A stretch of DNA of 26,048 nucleotides from Gracilaria domingensis (Eukaryota > Rhodophyta > Florideophyceae > Gracilariales > Gracilariaceae): positions 172,184 through 198,231 of the forward strand of contig VCMS01000095.1 in NCBI GenBank assembly GCA_022539475.1. Direction: 5' to 3'. Both the position numbers and the translations under genes were made by a program. The notes under the pieces were generated by a model. The model had not been told where the DNA came from, did not search any database, and was given only the letters and a program-made list of their open reading frames with translations. Numbering within the stretch: the first letter of the stretch is position 1; each line of letters begins with the position of its first letter. This document shows, piece by piece, positions 15,949 to 25,379 of the stretch.

Positions 15949-16666
15949 CCCCCGAGTTCGAGCGCTCACCGTGAACTCGACTCGGGCAGACCACTTCCCC
16001 TCTGGACGACTTCCCCCATCCTTGCATCTCTCGCCTTTCTTCCTCCCCTTCCGTCGTCACCAACCTTCCTTCCTTTGGCAATCCCATCTTTCCTTAGCGC
16101 AGTCTGCGCCTCCCTGCCACCAACCTTTCCCCCTACATTTCCTTATTCCCGGCGGCTCGGTCTCCCGCCGTTCCCTAACCAGTCGCCTTGTGCTGCCCTC
16201 CATTGGGCTCGTTCGCACATTGCGACCATCACCCATCACTACGTCTCCGTTCTCCCAGATGGACGTTGGCAGTGTTACGCATTGCGCTGGTTTGCTTTCT
16301 TTCTGTCGCTACCTCGCCTGGTTTTTAGGTTCGTGGTGGCATCGACGACAGACTCTATCGCTTTAGTCCTACCACACTATTGTCCCGCCGACCGCTCTTG
16401 TGTGTCTTGGTCTATTGGCCCTGCTTTCTGTTGTTGTGTTGGCATTCGGCATCGAACGCCGAAGCACACTCTCGTTTAATTACTCTCCCCGCTTCCTGTT
16501 AGCGGAGAGTTTCCATCTATCTTGGGGTTATCTTGTCTGCTCCTGCAGGCATCTGAGCTACGTTAACTTGTCGCCCCTTTTGGGCTGGTACTCTCGAGCA
16601 TTTATTGTGTCGCTCTCCTTGGGTTTGTCACCACCCGCGCTGTTTCCCCCAAAAATGGCGTCCACA

Positions 16667-16671
16667 ATACT
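16667..16671. repeat. Target site duplication, right copy (ATACT)
   Basis: Identical to 5834-5838, directly after the CCACA end of the 3' LTR. Confidence 0.95.
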
Positions 16672-17557
16672 GAACATCCGATACAAAACGCAGCAGAAAA
16701 CAAAAGAATGTGCAAAACCAAGATTGACAGAGAAAACCCAATAAAAAGCGCGATACAGTTGGTCAGATCTCAATTTTATACGTATATTTCACTTGCTGGC
16801 AATTTAAGCCGTACTCTATGTATTTTTCCTTAGTTTTTCTTTTAAAAGATCATATTATCTCTCTATTTATTTCAAGGCAGTATTTGTGGCTAAATTTTGG
16901 AGAAGGTCTAACGTTCATAGTCTAGGAGACTTCTTCAAGAAAAATTGCTAGTTAGTGACATTTAGTCACGTTTTGTGGTGTTCATAGGTTGAAAAAGGTT
17001 CCAAATATGCTTCAATATCACTTGCCTGCGCTGTAGAATCGCTTGCAGCTTGCTCCAAAAATTTACCATTTGCTTCTCGACATTGCCAATTTTCATTTCT
17101 TACTCCCAACAATTAAATATAGCTACAATTCGAGAACATGAAGGGTTTTCTTCTGCGTTGACTTCCGAGTATTCATGTGTGGAGTCTAAACTTTTTGAGG
17201 GAAAAGTTAGTGTAATTGATAGTTATTCCTACACATTCTTTTAGGAAAGATGAAAAATTCTTTACGGAGCTAAATTGAATTCATTTTCCCAACAGTTTCA
17301 TAAAAATACGTATATATAAATATAATATACTTGTGAGACCTTTGCAAATCAAATTGCATGCAAGAAATAAGAGTATAACTTCTCATAATCTCTTTTGTAT
17401 CCTTAGAAGTACCAATAAACTCAACCCCACACCCGAAGATCAATCCTACAAATATATGGCCCTGCCCTGCTTCACGTCAGCGACCCAAAAACTCGCATCA
17501 CGACGTGTATCTAAGCAGAAGCACAAGAACACACACAGATAAAAGCTTTACTATTTC
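16672..17557. other. AT-rich spacer, no gene
   Basis: The right flank of the insertion is strongly AT-rich. It has only short frames and an AATAAA near 16739 that could serve readthrough transcripts from the LTR. Nothing else is supported. Confidence 0.6.
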
Positions 17558-17560
17558 TTG

Positions 17561-17998
17561 ATGGATCGCAACGACAGAAATTCAAACCAGCAGCATTTTC
17601 GTGGGAAGACCTCCCATCGAATTCGAAAGCAGAATCGAAACCAGCGTCAACGTCAGATACTTTCAAACCAATTCAGCCGGTCTGACCAACTTCGTTCATT
17701 TCCTGTGGTAGAAAGACAGGCCGAACGCTTTAACGTGAATATACCATTCCATGCTCGTAATGAGACTGCATTGGGCTCGTTCTTTATCACGCCTGGTCCA
17801 ATTCCGACACCTTCTGTAGTGCTGTTTACTATCGTTCGGAATCAGAGACAGGTCTTTATATGGATCGTGGCCAGTCCGCAGACTTGTCGGCGGTTTCAAG
17901 CCTTCCGCATAATCAGGCTGGTTCCCGACCACCAAGGGCACCAAGTGCATGGCACCATTCCAACCCGATGCGAGAGCCAGCGAATGATGCCCCATTAA
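17561..17998 (+). CDS. Possible 5' part of the zinc-finger gene
   Basis: From the ATG at 17561 a 145-codon frame is open. The N-terminal 40 residues are Asn/Gln/Arg-rich (MDRNDRNSNQQHF at the start) and read as a disordered basic leader; the later half is less convincing. It overlaps the zinc-finger frame at 17860 in a different frame, and the zinc-finger frame itself is open back to 17764. Three readings are possible: a first exon spliced into the zinc-finger frame, a gene broken by a one-base indel between about 17764 and 17860, or a chance overlap. I cannot pick a splice pair with confidence. Confidence 0.3.
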   Translation: MDRNDRNSNQQHFRGKTSHRIRKQNRNQRQRQILSNQFSRSDQLRSFPVVERQAERFNVNIPFHARNETALGSFFITPGPIPTPSVVLFTIVRNQRQVFIWIVASPQTCRRFQAFRIIRLVPDHQGHQVHGTIPTRCESQRMMPH

Positions 17999-18318
17999 AT
18001 ATAGGAAGGAGTGAGGAGCCAGGAAATCGTCGCCGTCATACCGAAAGTCTTCGTGGCAGAGGTAGAATTTCTGGTGCCAGCAATAAATGCCGCAGTTGCA
18101 GGTTGGCCATTCGAAGTGATTTCCACCGATGCAGAGAACTTCCATGCTCGGTTGAGAATTGTGGGTTCACAACTCTCCACAAGTCTTCGTTACGCCGTCA
18201 CGAACAGACACATGTTTTGCAGTGGCCATATGTGTGTCCAAATTGCGGAGCTCGGTTTACCCGAGAGGACAATCGGCGAAGACATATGCGCGACAACTGT
18301 CGTAGAGAACAACGTTAA
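17860..18318 (+). CDS. Small zinc-finger protein with one C2H2 and one C2HC finger
   Basis: The ATG at 17860 gives 152 residues. The C-terminus carries two classical-type fingers. The first is C-X4-C-X12-H-X3-H (from Cys96, codon at 18145). The second is C-X2-C-X12-H-X4-C, with a linker ending WPYVC like the usual inter-finger linker. The last zinc ligand is cysteine (codon at 18298-18300), a C2HC variant. A further CX2C lies upstream (CRSC). The N-terminal 70 residues are Ser/Pro/Arg-rich and probably disordered, and the C-terminal tail is basic. Such proteins normally bind DNA as nuclear transcription factors; target and process are unknown. The true start may lie upstream (see the overlapping frame at 17561). 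The gene is about 1.2 kb right of the 3' LTR and in the same orientation. Confidence 0.7.
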   Translation: MDRGQSADLSAVSSLPHNQAGSRPPRAPSAWHHSNPMREPANDAPLNIGRSEEPGNRRRHTESLRGRGRISGASNKCRSCRLAIRSDFHRCRELPCSVENCGFTTLHKSSLRRHEQTHVLQWPYVCPNCGARFTREDNRRRHMRDNCRREQR

Positions 18319-19020
18319 ATGAGCTTCTAGTCATGAAATTGAAAGTTTTCCTCAGATGCCAATGACGTAGTTTTTCAGCAATTTGGATGGTGATAGTTTA
18401 CAATACATGTGTTTTGTAGTGCGCATCAACAACTGCATCCCATCACAAGCAAGCTGCTGCTCAGAGAGCAAATTCTTTCCAATGCAGACAAGCGAGGTGA
18501 AAAGAGGGAAACCATCCACTTAAAACTCTGCAAATCTGTGCTGGGCTCGCTCAGAGTAGACCGAATCGACAATTCGAACACCATTTTTCCTTTGTCGCGA
18601 GCGATCTAATGAGACCTGCGTGGCTTATTGTTCACCTTCTGGTAGATCTTTATTTCGGGAAACGGCCGTTTGGGAAGGGATTAAGGGATTAACGTGAAGT
18701 TTCAGCTTTGCATTGTATGTGCTGTATTCTTGTGAAGCAGTAGTCATGTCCAATTGGAAAAGTAAGATGTACAAATAAAGGACAGCTAACTTGGGATGTA
18801 TGCTTTTGTGAATCAGAAGAAAGTGGAATATTTTTATTGGAACGCATTGAGCTATGATCATCGATAACTTACTCTGAATTGTAGTAGTGATATCTTATCT
18901 GTTTATTGCAGAGTGACACCCACTGATTGTGAAGTGGGACTGCTGTGATCTGCATTGATGTCGCTATATGCGTTATTCTACATTGTAATTATGCATTGGC
19001 TTTGCATACCTGTTCGTACA
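18319..19020. other. Spacer after the zinc-finger gene
   Basis: AT-rich sequence with an AATAAA near 18774. A minus-strand frame at 18625-18861 (78 codons, ATG at 18861) has one hydrophobic stretch but no motif, and I do not call it a gene. Confidence 0.5.
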
Positions 19021-19042
19021 GCAGAATGCCCAACGTGACTTG

Positions 19043-19079
19043 GCACACGTGGATTGCTTCGACGCAACTCCACGTGTGC
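19043..19079. repeat. Strong hairpin with CACGTG cores
   Basis: GCACACGTGGA (19043-19053) is the exact reverse complement of TCCACGTGTGC (19069-19079). Inside, TTGC pairs with GCAA around TTCGAC. Each arm contains ACGTG, the core of an E-box/G-box site. CCAAT (19088-19092) and a TATA box (19211) follow. Confidence 0.7.
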
Positions 19080-19087
19080 TAAATCAG

Positions 19088-19220
19088 CCAATGGGCGCTC
19101 TCTGCACTCAGGTGGTGCCTACTATTCTACATGTAGGAGTAGCACTGCATTAATATAGTAACTATATTGCTTTATTGCATTTCGGAACCTATTAGAAGGG
19201 TTCAGAACTCTATATAAAAG
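19088..19220 (+). promoter_or_regulatory. Promoter-like block: CCAAT and TATA
   Basis: CCAAT at 19088-19092 and TATATAAAAG at 19211-19220 follow the CACGTG hairpin in the normal order for a polymerase II promoter on the plus strand. No gene of clear coding character lies downstream, which suggests a promoter of an LTR, a non-coding transcript or a decayed gene. Confidence 0.45.
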
Positions 19221-19854
19221 GTCATAAAGACGCCAGACGGTGCTTCGACCCAATATAACATTGCGTTTATCACCTTTTATTATTCTATCAACCTTACCCA
19301 ATACCTTGGGGCAGTGCAGCTAAGTAAGTTATTAGTGCGTTTAGACCTCTGTGTCTTTCTAACATCCTCTGTGTTTGCGCGTTTTGTGCGAGCACTGCTC
19401 TTTTCATCTTAATTCCAGTACCGGTCGAAGCGCCTTAGGCGTGGACGGAAATGGAATGGCGTGTACGAAAGGCTTCTCTGTCGTCAGTAAGTCCCACCGG
19501 AGCTTCGGCTCGGATAACGGTGTCGGTCGAGAGACCTGGTGCTACACGGACCTAGTTGCTGGACGGGAAGCTGTCCGTTGGGATTTTTGTTGAGCGCCGC
19601 GTAACGTCTTCTGCGAGAGACTAGCTTGGGCATAGAGTGAAGACTTATCTTCAGGTAACTCTCCTTGGGACGTCTCGTAGGAAGTCTATACGCTTGTCTC
19701 TGGACGCGTAGAGATAAGTTTGGCTGCAGAATTCGCGTGCAGTTTGTTGTTGTCCGTTGTTCGTTTTCTCTTGACTGGTGGTTGCCCAATCACTAGTTTG
19801 TCCCTTTCCTTTCTTTGCCCTGGGATCTTCCCCTTGGCATACTACATTTATTTC

Positions 19855-19990
19855 TGTGGTGGATTTTGGACCCACGTCGGTCTCTTATGAGTGGCTGGTT
19901 GTTCTACCCTGACTTTTTTTCTGCTACGAGAGGCAAGTGTAAGGGTCTGTAAACACCCGCGTCGTTTGACACCAAAATGACGTCCGGACT
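19855..19990 (+). repeat. Short segment with ends like the main LTR
   Basis: TGTGGTGGATTTTGG at 19855 resembles the start of the retrotransposon LTR (TGTGGTGGCGGATTTTAGG). ACCCGCGTCGTTTGACACC followed by AAAATGACGTCC (19955-19985) resembles its last 35 bases, including the position of the ATG. The distance from the TATA box at 19211 to this ATG (about 770 bp) is close to that in the main LTR (about 710 bp). It may be a diverged, internally deleted LTR of a related family. The middle does not align by eye and no target duplication was found. Confidence 0.3.
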
Positions 19991-20980
19991 GGTTCATCTG
20001 TCACTGGATTTGATCTCTGGGCTTTGGTTTGTTTACCAGAGATAATAAAAATACTACTGATCAATAGTGTTCCGAGAAGAATACAAGATCAACGAACTAG
20101 TACATACGACCATTTTATCAAGTGGCTATGCAACTTCTTCTTAGTTCCAAGCTTTTTTTCTTGAAACAGAAATCTATATTCTATGCTTGGAGCCGGAAAC
20201 TAAAATACTTAAATTCTTCAGAGCTTTTGCTAGATCTTGGACCGAGGCAAGGACCGCATTTTTTCTGCCTGGTTGACTCTCCAGAGAACGATCTAGAATC
20301 GTGATGGTCGCACTTGGTGCGGCGTACAAAAAGTAGGAGCTGGCAGGCATTCTTTATCACCGACGAACGTCCTCGAGAGGCGAGATGCTGAGCCGGAAGA
20401 GATTGGTTGAGTACGTATCGAACGGCACGCTCAGCGAGCATGCAAGGTCTGACAGGACCGAGGTGAATCGACATTACTGTGTCCTCAGCGTGCGCGGAAA
20501 AAAGCACAGGCCAGCAGAGACGAAGGCGTTTTTGCGGCGGTGATATGCTTGTGCTGATCAGCGCAAGTGTAGTGCTGTCAGCTGCAGATGACAGTCACAG
20601 ACGGTCACGATAACACCTTCGTAGTGCAAGCTTGAGTGTAACACGCACTGGAGCGGCCATATCTTAGTCTGTAACCACCTTTGTGTGCTTTTTGTGAGAG
20701 CTCGGGGTCTTGGGTTCGAACCGTGGCTCTGCCTTGCTCATGTCTCGGTACAGTACAGCAAGGAACGACACTCGCAGAGTGGCGCCTGGCGCAGTGTACC
20801 GCGGCATGTGGTCGTTGGTAGATACAACGGTTGCTAAAAGGCAGCATCAGCCGTGCCGGCCGGAAGCTGAGCTGCTCAGCTCCACGAAAGGATCATGATT
20901 TCGTCAATGTTGTCGTAGGTTGCACACGTTGCGCTGCGCTGTACGTGTATTTGTTGTAACAAACTTTATGCGCTCCAAAT
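19991..20980. other. Spacer with a GC-richer patch
   Basis: Bases 20290-20940 are clearly more GC-rich than both sides, but the open frames in it lack ATG starts or motifs. It contains an isolated GGTTCGAACC (20713-20722) and small palindromes such as CTGTCA/TGACAG around 20577-20596. No gene is supported. Confidence 0.5.
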
Positions 20981-20982
20981 TT

Positions 20983-23600
20983 ATAGCAAAGCTCTCTACA
21001 AGAACTCCAGCCATCTCCTTTGATCTGAAATAAAGCCTTTATGAATAACAATCAGTCCAAAAACTCTAAACTCGCTACGTTTCGGAATCGTACCTCGAAA
21101 ATGGAGGATTCACCGTTTTCACACTTTATATATAGATTTCAAGAATTTGTTACAAAGAAACTACGATTAGTCTATATTTCTACTTAAGAGCATGCGCCGT
21201 GTCACACGGCGCATTTCGGGCTTTTTTCGGAGGCTGTTCAGATTAGATCAATGCCATACCAACAAATGAGATTTTTACGAAAAAATATTTCTTGTACGCA
21301 TAAATTTGGGAGGTGTGCTAAGGTATTATCCAGAACCTCTCTTTGTACATAATGAAAGGGTAGATAAATTATTGATATTGCCTCCAAAACGTGGAGACGT
21401 GGAACATAGTCTCTTTCTCAAATATGTTGTATTTTTTCTTCTATGAGAGTTTTGAAATACTTTTAAAGTTAAGTTCGCAAAGCTCCTTGAAATGAAGCTT
21501 GTAAGAACAGTTCCTTCATTATTGAAATTTACTTAAATTGTTGATAATAGTGCAGACAGGTTGATAATTTCTATGAAGGAAAGATGAAAATAATACAATA
21601 AGTGCGAAACTTTGCTACTTATTTTTGCTGTATTTCTACTTTTGCATAGGCTTGGATAAGTATTAGTAGACTTTCCAAAATTCATTTTAATAGACAGCGG
21701 AACTACAGAGCATCCTGGAGTAGTGCTTGGGCATATGTCCGAAAATTCTGCCTACAAGGATTTTTGTTTGGGCAAATTTTAATTTGTTAGCATGTCAGTG
21801 ATCTGGATTAGGTGAAATCTCCAAAAAGAAGGGAATATGCGCCGTGTTTCACAGCGAATTTTTTTAGAAACTTTTAATTGTGTTTCGTGCCGCCTTTGAA
21901 ACAAAACACGTTATTCTATATATAAGCGGTAAGATTTAACCGTGTACCAACTGGTCACATGCTGTTGCCAAGATAAAGCTTATTTGGCACAGAAAATAAG
22001 AATATTTTTCAGAATAGCTCTAGATTAGATATGCAAAGCGGGCGCCCAAGGCACTAGGAGCTTTCATATAAAAAGATGACATTACTTTTATGCTATTGTT
22101 ACGGTGAATTCTTTTCCACTTTGCTATACAATTTTGAATTATGTGCACAGTGCCTTCTTGTTTTTTTTGCATGTTTGTGCTTCTAGATTCGAATTTTTAA
22201 CCTCACCCTCTTGAAACGCTGCGAATTCTGTTTCAGAAATATGCCCTTTTTTCGTAATATAATACACTCAAAAATGCAAAGATTTATAGATCGGAGCTTA
22301 GCGATTTTACTTTGAAAAGCTTGCTTTCAAAGCACTGATATGAAATCTACGTTTCATAGCAAAGCTCCTACTGGTATAGGCATAAATCTAATCTGGAGCT
22401 GATTAGCAGAACCAACCTATTTTAAAAGTCTGTCTACCTATATTTTGGCGGCAATATGCCGAAATTTGGAACAGTCTCGTAGGCGGCCGCTTATTTTTAG
22501 AATGGGCTTTATTTCTTCATAAAAGATACAGCAAACAAATAAAAGTATTAAAAAAAATGCGCCGTGTCACACGGCCCATTTGCCCATCTTTTTGGACATA
22601 ACCTTCACATTAGATCAGTACCATACCAACAAATTAAAATTTCAGGAGAAAAAATTCCTTTCCTGCACAATTTTGGGAGATGCCTCTAGGTAGTATCCAA
22701 AATTAAGGCTACACGTCACTTTGACTAAGAAGTTTTTCGAAAACACTTCCAGAAATTGGAAATGTTCGATATGTGCCACATAGTTCACAACAAATAGGAT
22801 TCGTCGTCGAACTACTGTTTCCTAAGCAAAAAGAATTTTTTTAATTTCATTTTTATAGGAGTACAAATTTGGAAAGTGTACACGTAGATTCGAGCTTACA
22901 AAAATAAATCTGATTTGGAATTTTTTTGTTGATTGGTCTTTGTAAGAAGTCTCTGAACAGAAGTTCAAAAAATATCTCGCAAAGCATTTAGAAATTAAAT
23001 TTAAATCTGTTTATGCAGATGACCAAGAGAAACGCAGTTAGTTTTGAATGCGTATATATAATAGAAAGATCAGTATTTATTAAAGAAAGATAGATACATA
23101 TCCTCCTTTTTGCATGTTTCGCAACAACTGATCTGAGTTTCTTTTCCTTTCACATTTAATTTAAATTTTCAGAAGAACTGTGGTAAAGAAGGAGGCTGCC
23201 AAGCTCTATTGCTAAAACATTCTACTATTTTATGTTTGTCACTGCATACCTTTTTATAGTTGAAGAATAGTATAGTTCCGAGAGCTAAATATGCATTAAA
23301 AAACTAAATCTGTAAATGGTCAATTCAGTAAGTAAGGATAAGGAAAACCTTCAATGGAATACCTTAACAAAAATTTCTTTCTTTCTATAATGTAAGGACC
23401 TTTTTTCTGCAGCTCAAAACGTTTTGTTTCAATTTCTTTTCGTGAATATTTGTAGCTATGCTTTACGTAAAAGCACAAATTCTCTCTCTCTGGAGGAGCT
23501 TTGCGACCTATTCTTTGAGAAGCATGCTTCTCGAAGCTCTGATATGACATCGACGTGTCTGCATTGGTACATATGCGTAATACCTACGTGGCCATCGCAC
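20983..23600. repeat. AT-rich non-coding unit in two diverged tandem copies, spacing about 1.37 kb
   Basis: Several landmarks recur in the same order. ATAGCAAAGCTC is at 20983 and 22356. The palindrome ATGCGCCGTG-TCA-CACGGCGCAT is at 21192-21214 and, with one mismatch, at 22557-22579. ATTAGATCA-x-TxCCATACCAACAAAT is at about 21242 and 22609, and the alignment continues with gaps for roughly 100 bp. The segment GCGA...CTTTGA...CTGATATGA-x-ATC-x-ACGT is at about 22301 and 23503. A damaged third copy of the palindrome start lies at 21837. The second unit is shorter in its middle. There is no coding capacity in either unit. Confidence 0.6.
21192..21214. repeat. Perfect 10-bp palindrome with a TCA loop
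   Basis: ATGCGCCGTG-TCA-CACGGCGCAT is a GC-rich stem in very AT-rich sequence, followed by CGGGC and a T6 run. The related copy at 22557-22579 has kept the stem except for one base. Confidence 0.75.
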
Positions 23601-24003
23601 GAATCTCGCTCGTACCAAGCCCACATACGCTATTTTTTTTCATGCGTCATGCAAAGCGTGTGTGAGATATAGTCACTACCTGCATCTTCCGGACCAGATC
23701 AGGAATCATCGATCTGGCCGGCGTGCCCTTTCTTGCCTTCGTTGCTTTTGTTCTTCAGTGATATGTTTTCAGTAGTTTACACTTGTCAACACGTTCATAG
23801 CAGCAAACATGGTACTCATCTGACTTTCTTTTGGTTCCTTTCCTACCCACCCACACCGACGATCGGTTTCACTTTCAAAATACAATATCTTCATTATTGT
23901 GCTTTTTGTGTTTACTGTGGAACACTCCTATCCCCAAAAAAAATTAGGACTGCTTTTTAGAGCTTCACCAAAGAGAAACAATGAACAATAAATGATCTTT
24001 TCT
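23601..24003. other. Spacer downstream of the cysteine-rich gene
   Basis: This is mixed AT-rich sequence without a supported gene. It lies beyond the 3' end of the minus-strand gene that stops at 24040. Confidence 0.5.
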
Positions 24004-24005
24004 TG

Positions 24006-24011
24006 TTTATT
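24006..24011 (-). terminator. Polyadenylation signal candidate for the 412-aa gene
   Basis: TTTATT on the plus strand reads AATAAA on the minus strand, about 30 bases beyond the TGA of the gene at 24040-25278. The distance is short but plausible for a compact genome. Confidence 0.45.
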
Positions 24012-24039
24012 ATGAGTTCTAGGAACGGATGTATTAGCT

Positions 24040-25278
24040 TCACGATTCGCACACGGAACTGATGTATTGCTGAGCAGAAGCAACTTCAAACCTAAAGTAT
24101 GAGGAACGAACTATGACTTCTGGGTCACTCGAGAGATCTTTTGCGAACGCAGGGTTTCTCGATGAATGCCAACAGCTGAGAATATAATACGTACTGATCT
24201 TCTCAAATGTTGGAGTAATGTCACAAGATGGAAGAGGAAGGGCAAACTTCTTATACGCCAGAGGAATCGCGACGGCAAATACGTTCCTACGATCTCCTCT
24301 GCCGTATCCCTGCACGTGGAAACGTCCATCAAAAGTGCGTAGCAAGGAGGGTTCAGACGAACAAGTGAAAGTGCAGAACGGCAGCGATGTCCCAAGTCGA
24401 TTGTAGTTGAAATTGGAGTCTTTGCAACCTCTTTTCAGGTCGTTAAAGCCAGCAACTTTCGGATCAGAGGCAAGGAAGTTGTAGCAATCGTTTCCAATTA
24501 CTGGTTCGGTTTCGCACAAACATTCTTTCAGCGTGACCAATTCACTACAGCGCGAATCGTTTGTGTCTGGGCAGCTTGCGGCGTCATCTTTGGTTTCCAT
24601 GATTGCATTCGCAATCATTGGTACGGTGACGGTGCATTCCACGCTTTCCAGCTCTGTCTCAAGTTCTACGTAGAGCTGCTCTGCCCACGTGGTCGCTTCC
24701 GCTAGAGTCACAGCCTTCACTCGTTCCTGTGTAAGTCCGGAAACCGGATTAACATTTCCAACGCTGCATATGTAGTACCCAGCTCGAATAGTGGTTCCTG
24801 TCCGGGCCGTGGTTACGACCACTCGAGCCCTGCACTCTAGTCCACTGGCACAATCCTTTGTGCCCACAGCTTTCTGTACAATAGAATCTTTCTCACATAC
24901 TTCGTTGCGGATAACATTATTCAATGGAGGTGAGGCTCGTGCTGTCGAACTGGAATACTTCTGGTTCAAATAGTATTGGATGCGGTGTCTCCCATACTGC
25001 AATCCACTGGAGTACCATGAACCTGAGGAACCAGGGATTGACCGGAACTGATCATAGTCCAAGCGAGGGAGCCATACACTAGATTCATTGGCCGCAAATA
25101 CTACGGCAGTCAGTGCGGTGAGCACTGCCAGCACCGTGAAAAGCTTTCCACGAACCATAGAGAAGCTGAAACGGCGCGGCATTACATCAAGTGAACCATT
25201 TCCTCCAAACGAAGCGTCAGAAGTTTTGTTGTCAAATGCGGGTGTTCTTGGGATGGAGTGATATCCAACGCTATTCAT
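24040..25278 (-). CDS. Membrane-anchored or secreted cysteine-rich protein, 412 aa
   Basis: An uninterrupted frame runs from the ATG at 25278 to a TGA at 24040. The first 44 residues are hydrophilic with basic residues (MPRRF, VRGK). A hydrophobic segment follows (about 45-63, LFTVLAVLTALTAVVFAA). The rest is an extracytosolic-type domain with 16 cysteines, an even number consistent with disulfide bonds, and N-glycosylation sequons such as N64-E-S just after the hydrophobic segment. This fits a type II membrane protein or a secreted protein with a long signal sequence. I do not recognise the family and see no catalytic motif. A TATTTAAA box lies about 90 bp upstream and an AATAAA just downstream, so the unit looks like a complete intronless gene. 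An intron outside the frame cannot be excluded. Confidence 0.75.
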   Translation of the reverse strand: MNSVGYHSIPRTPAFDNKTSDASFGGNGSLDVMPRRFSFSMVRGKLFTVLAVLTALTAVVFAANESSVWLPRLDYDQFRSIPGSSGSWYSSGLQYGRHRIQYYLNQKYSSSTARASPPLNNVIRNEVCEKDSIVQKAVGTKDCASGLECRARVVVTTARTGTTIRAGYYICSVGNVNPVSGLTQERVKAVTLAEATTWAEQLYVELETELESVECTVTVPMIANAIMETKDDAASCPDTNDSRCSELVTLKECLCETEPVIGNDCYNFLASDPKVAGFNDLKRGCKDSNFNYNRLGTSLPFCTFTCSSEPSLLRTFDGRFHVQGYGRGDRRNVFAVAIPLAYKKFALPLPSCDITPTFEKISTYYILSCWHSSRNPAFAKDLSSDPEVIVRSSYFRFEVASAQQYISSVCES

Positions 25279-25366
25279 CCTCAGAATGTATCTTTATGAT
25301 CACGACTCTTTGAGTAAGTGAGGGATGTTGGAGACGAAAAAGAAGCAGATGAGAGAGAGAGAGATT

Positions 25367-25376
25367 CTTTAAATAC
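25367..25376 (-). promoter_or_regulatory. TATA-like box of the 412-aa gene
   Basis: The minus strand reads GTATTTAAAG about 90 bases before the ATG at 25278, followed by a CT-repeat (GAGAGA on the plus strand). This is a typical core-promoter arrangement, but it is inferred from sequence alone. Confidence 0.4.
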
Positions 25377-25379
25377 CGT

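Larger units (their letters stand above)
5839..16666 (+). mobile_element. Near-complete Ty3/gypsy-type LTR retrotransposon, 10.8 kb
   Basis: Two 1882-bp LTRs in direct orientation enclose a 7.06-kb internal region and are flanked by ATACT duplications. The order protease, reverse transcriptase, RNase H, integrase assigns it to the Ty3/gypsy (Metaviridae) group. The LTRs differ at six positions by my reading, at 5960, 6908, 7080, 7145, 7314 and 7549 versus +8946, with no length difference. That points to a recent insertion and excludes a solo or recombined copy. The coding lesions are one in-frame TGA at 12635-12637 and one or two frame changes near 13990 and 14200, so this copy may be non-autonomous, unless these are recoding sites. 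No chromodomain is seen after the integrase. The internal region carries two unknown duplicated domains described separately. Confidence 0.95.
14785..16666 (+). repeat. 3' LTR, 1882 bp
   Basis: Aligned to the 5' LTR at an offset of 8946, it has no indel and six differences: 14906 (G to A), 15854 (C to A), 16026 (C to A), 16091 (C to T), 16260 (C to T) and 16495 (T to C), given as 5' to 3' copy. It ends GGCGTCCACA followed by the target duplication. The C to T at 16260 creates an ATG in the otherwise ATG-free leader. The LTR carries the same TATA box (15943-15948) and antisense ORF. Confidence 0.95.

Noticed and set aside
20181..20507. 108-codon minus-strand gene in the GC-richer patch
   Set aside because: It opens with GTG, the composition is irregular, and no domain is visible.
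20640..20740. tRNA gene around the GGTTCGAACC at 20713-20722
   Set aside because: The B-box-like palindrome is there, but the T stem does not pair, no matching acceptor stem or A box lies at the right distance, and no cloverleaf can be drawn.
21192..21235. Rho-independent terminator (GC stem followed by a T run)
   Set aside because: The window is eukaryotic and no gene ends here; the stem is part of a duplicated non-coding unit.
21192..22579. Helitron 3' ends
   Set aside because: The palindromes are not followed by CTRR at the proper distance and no Rep/helicase is present.
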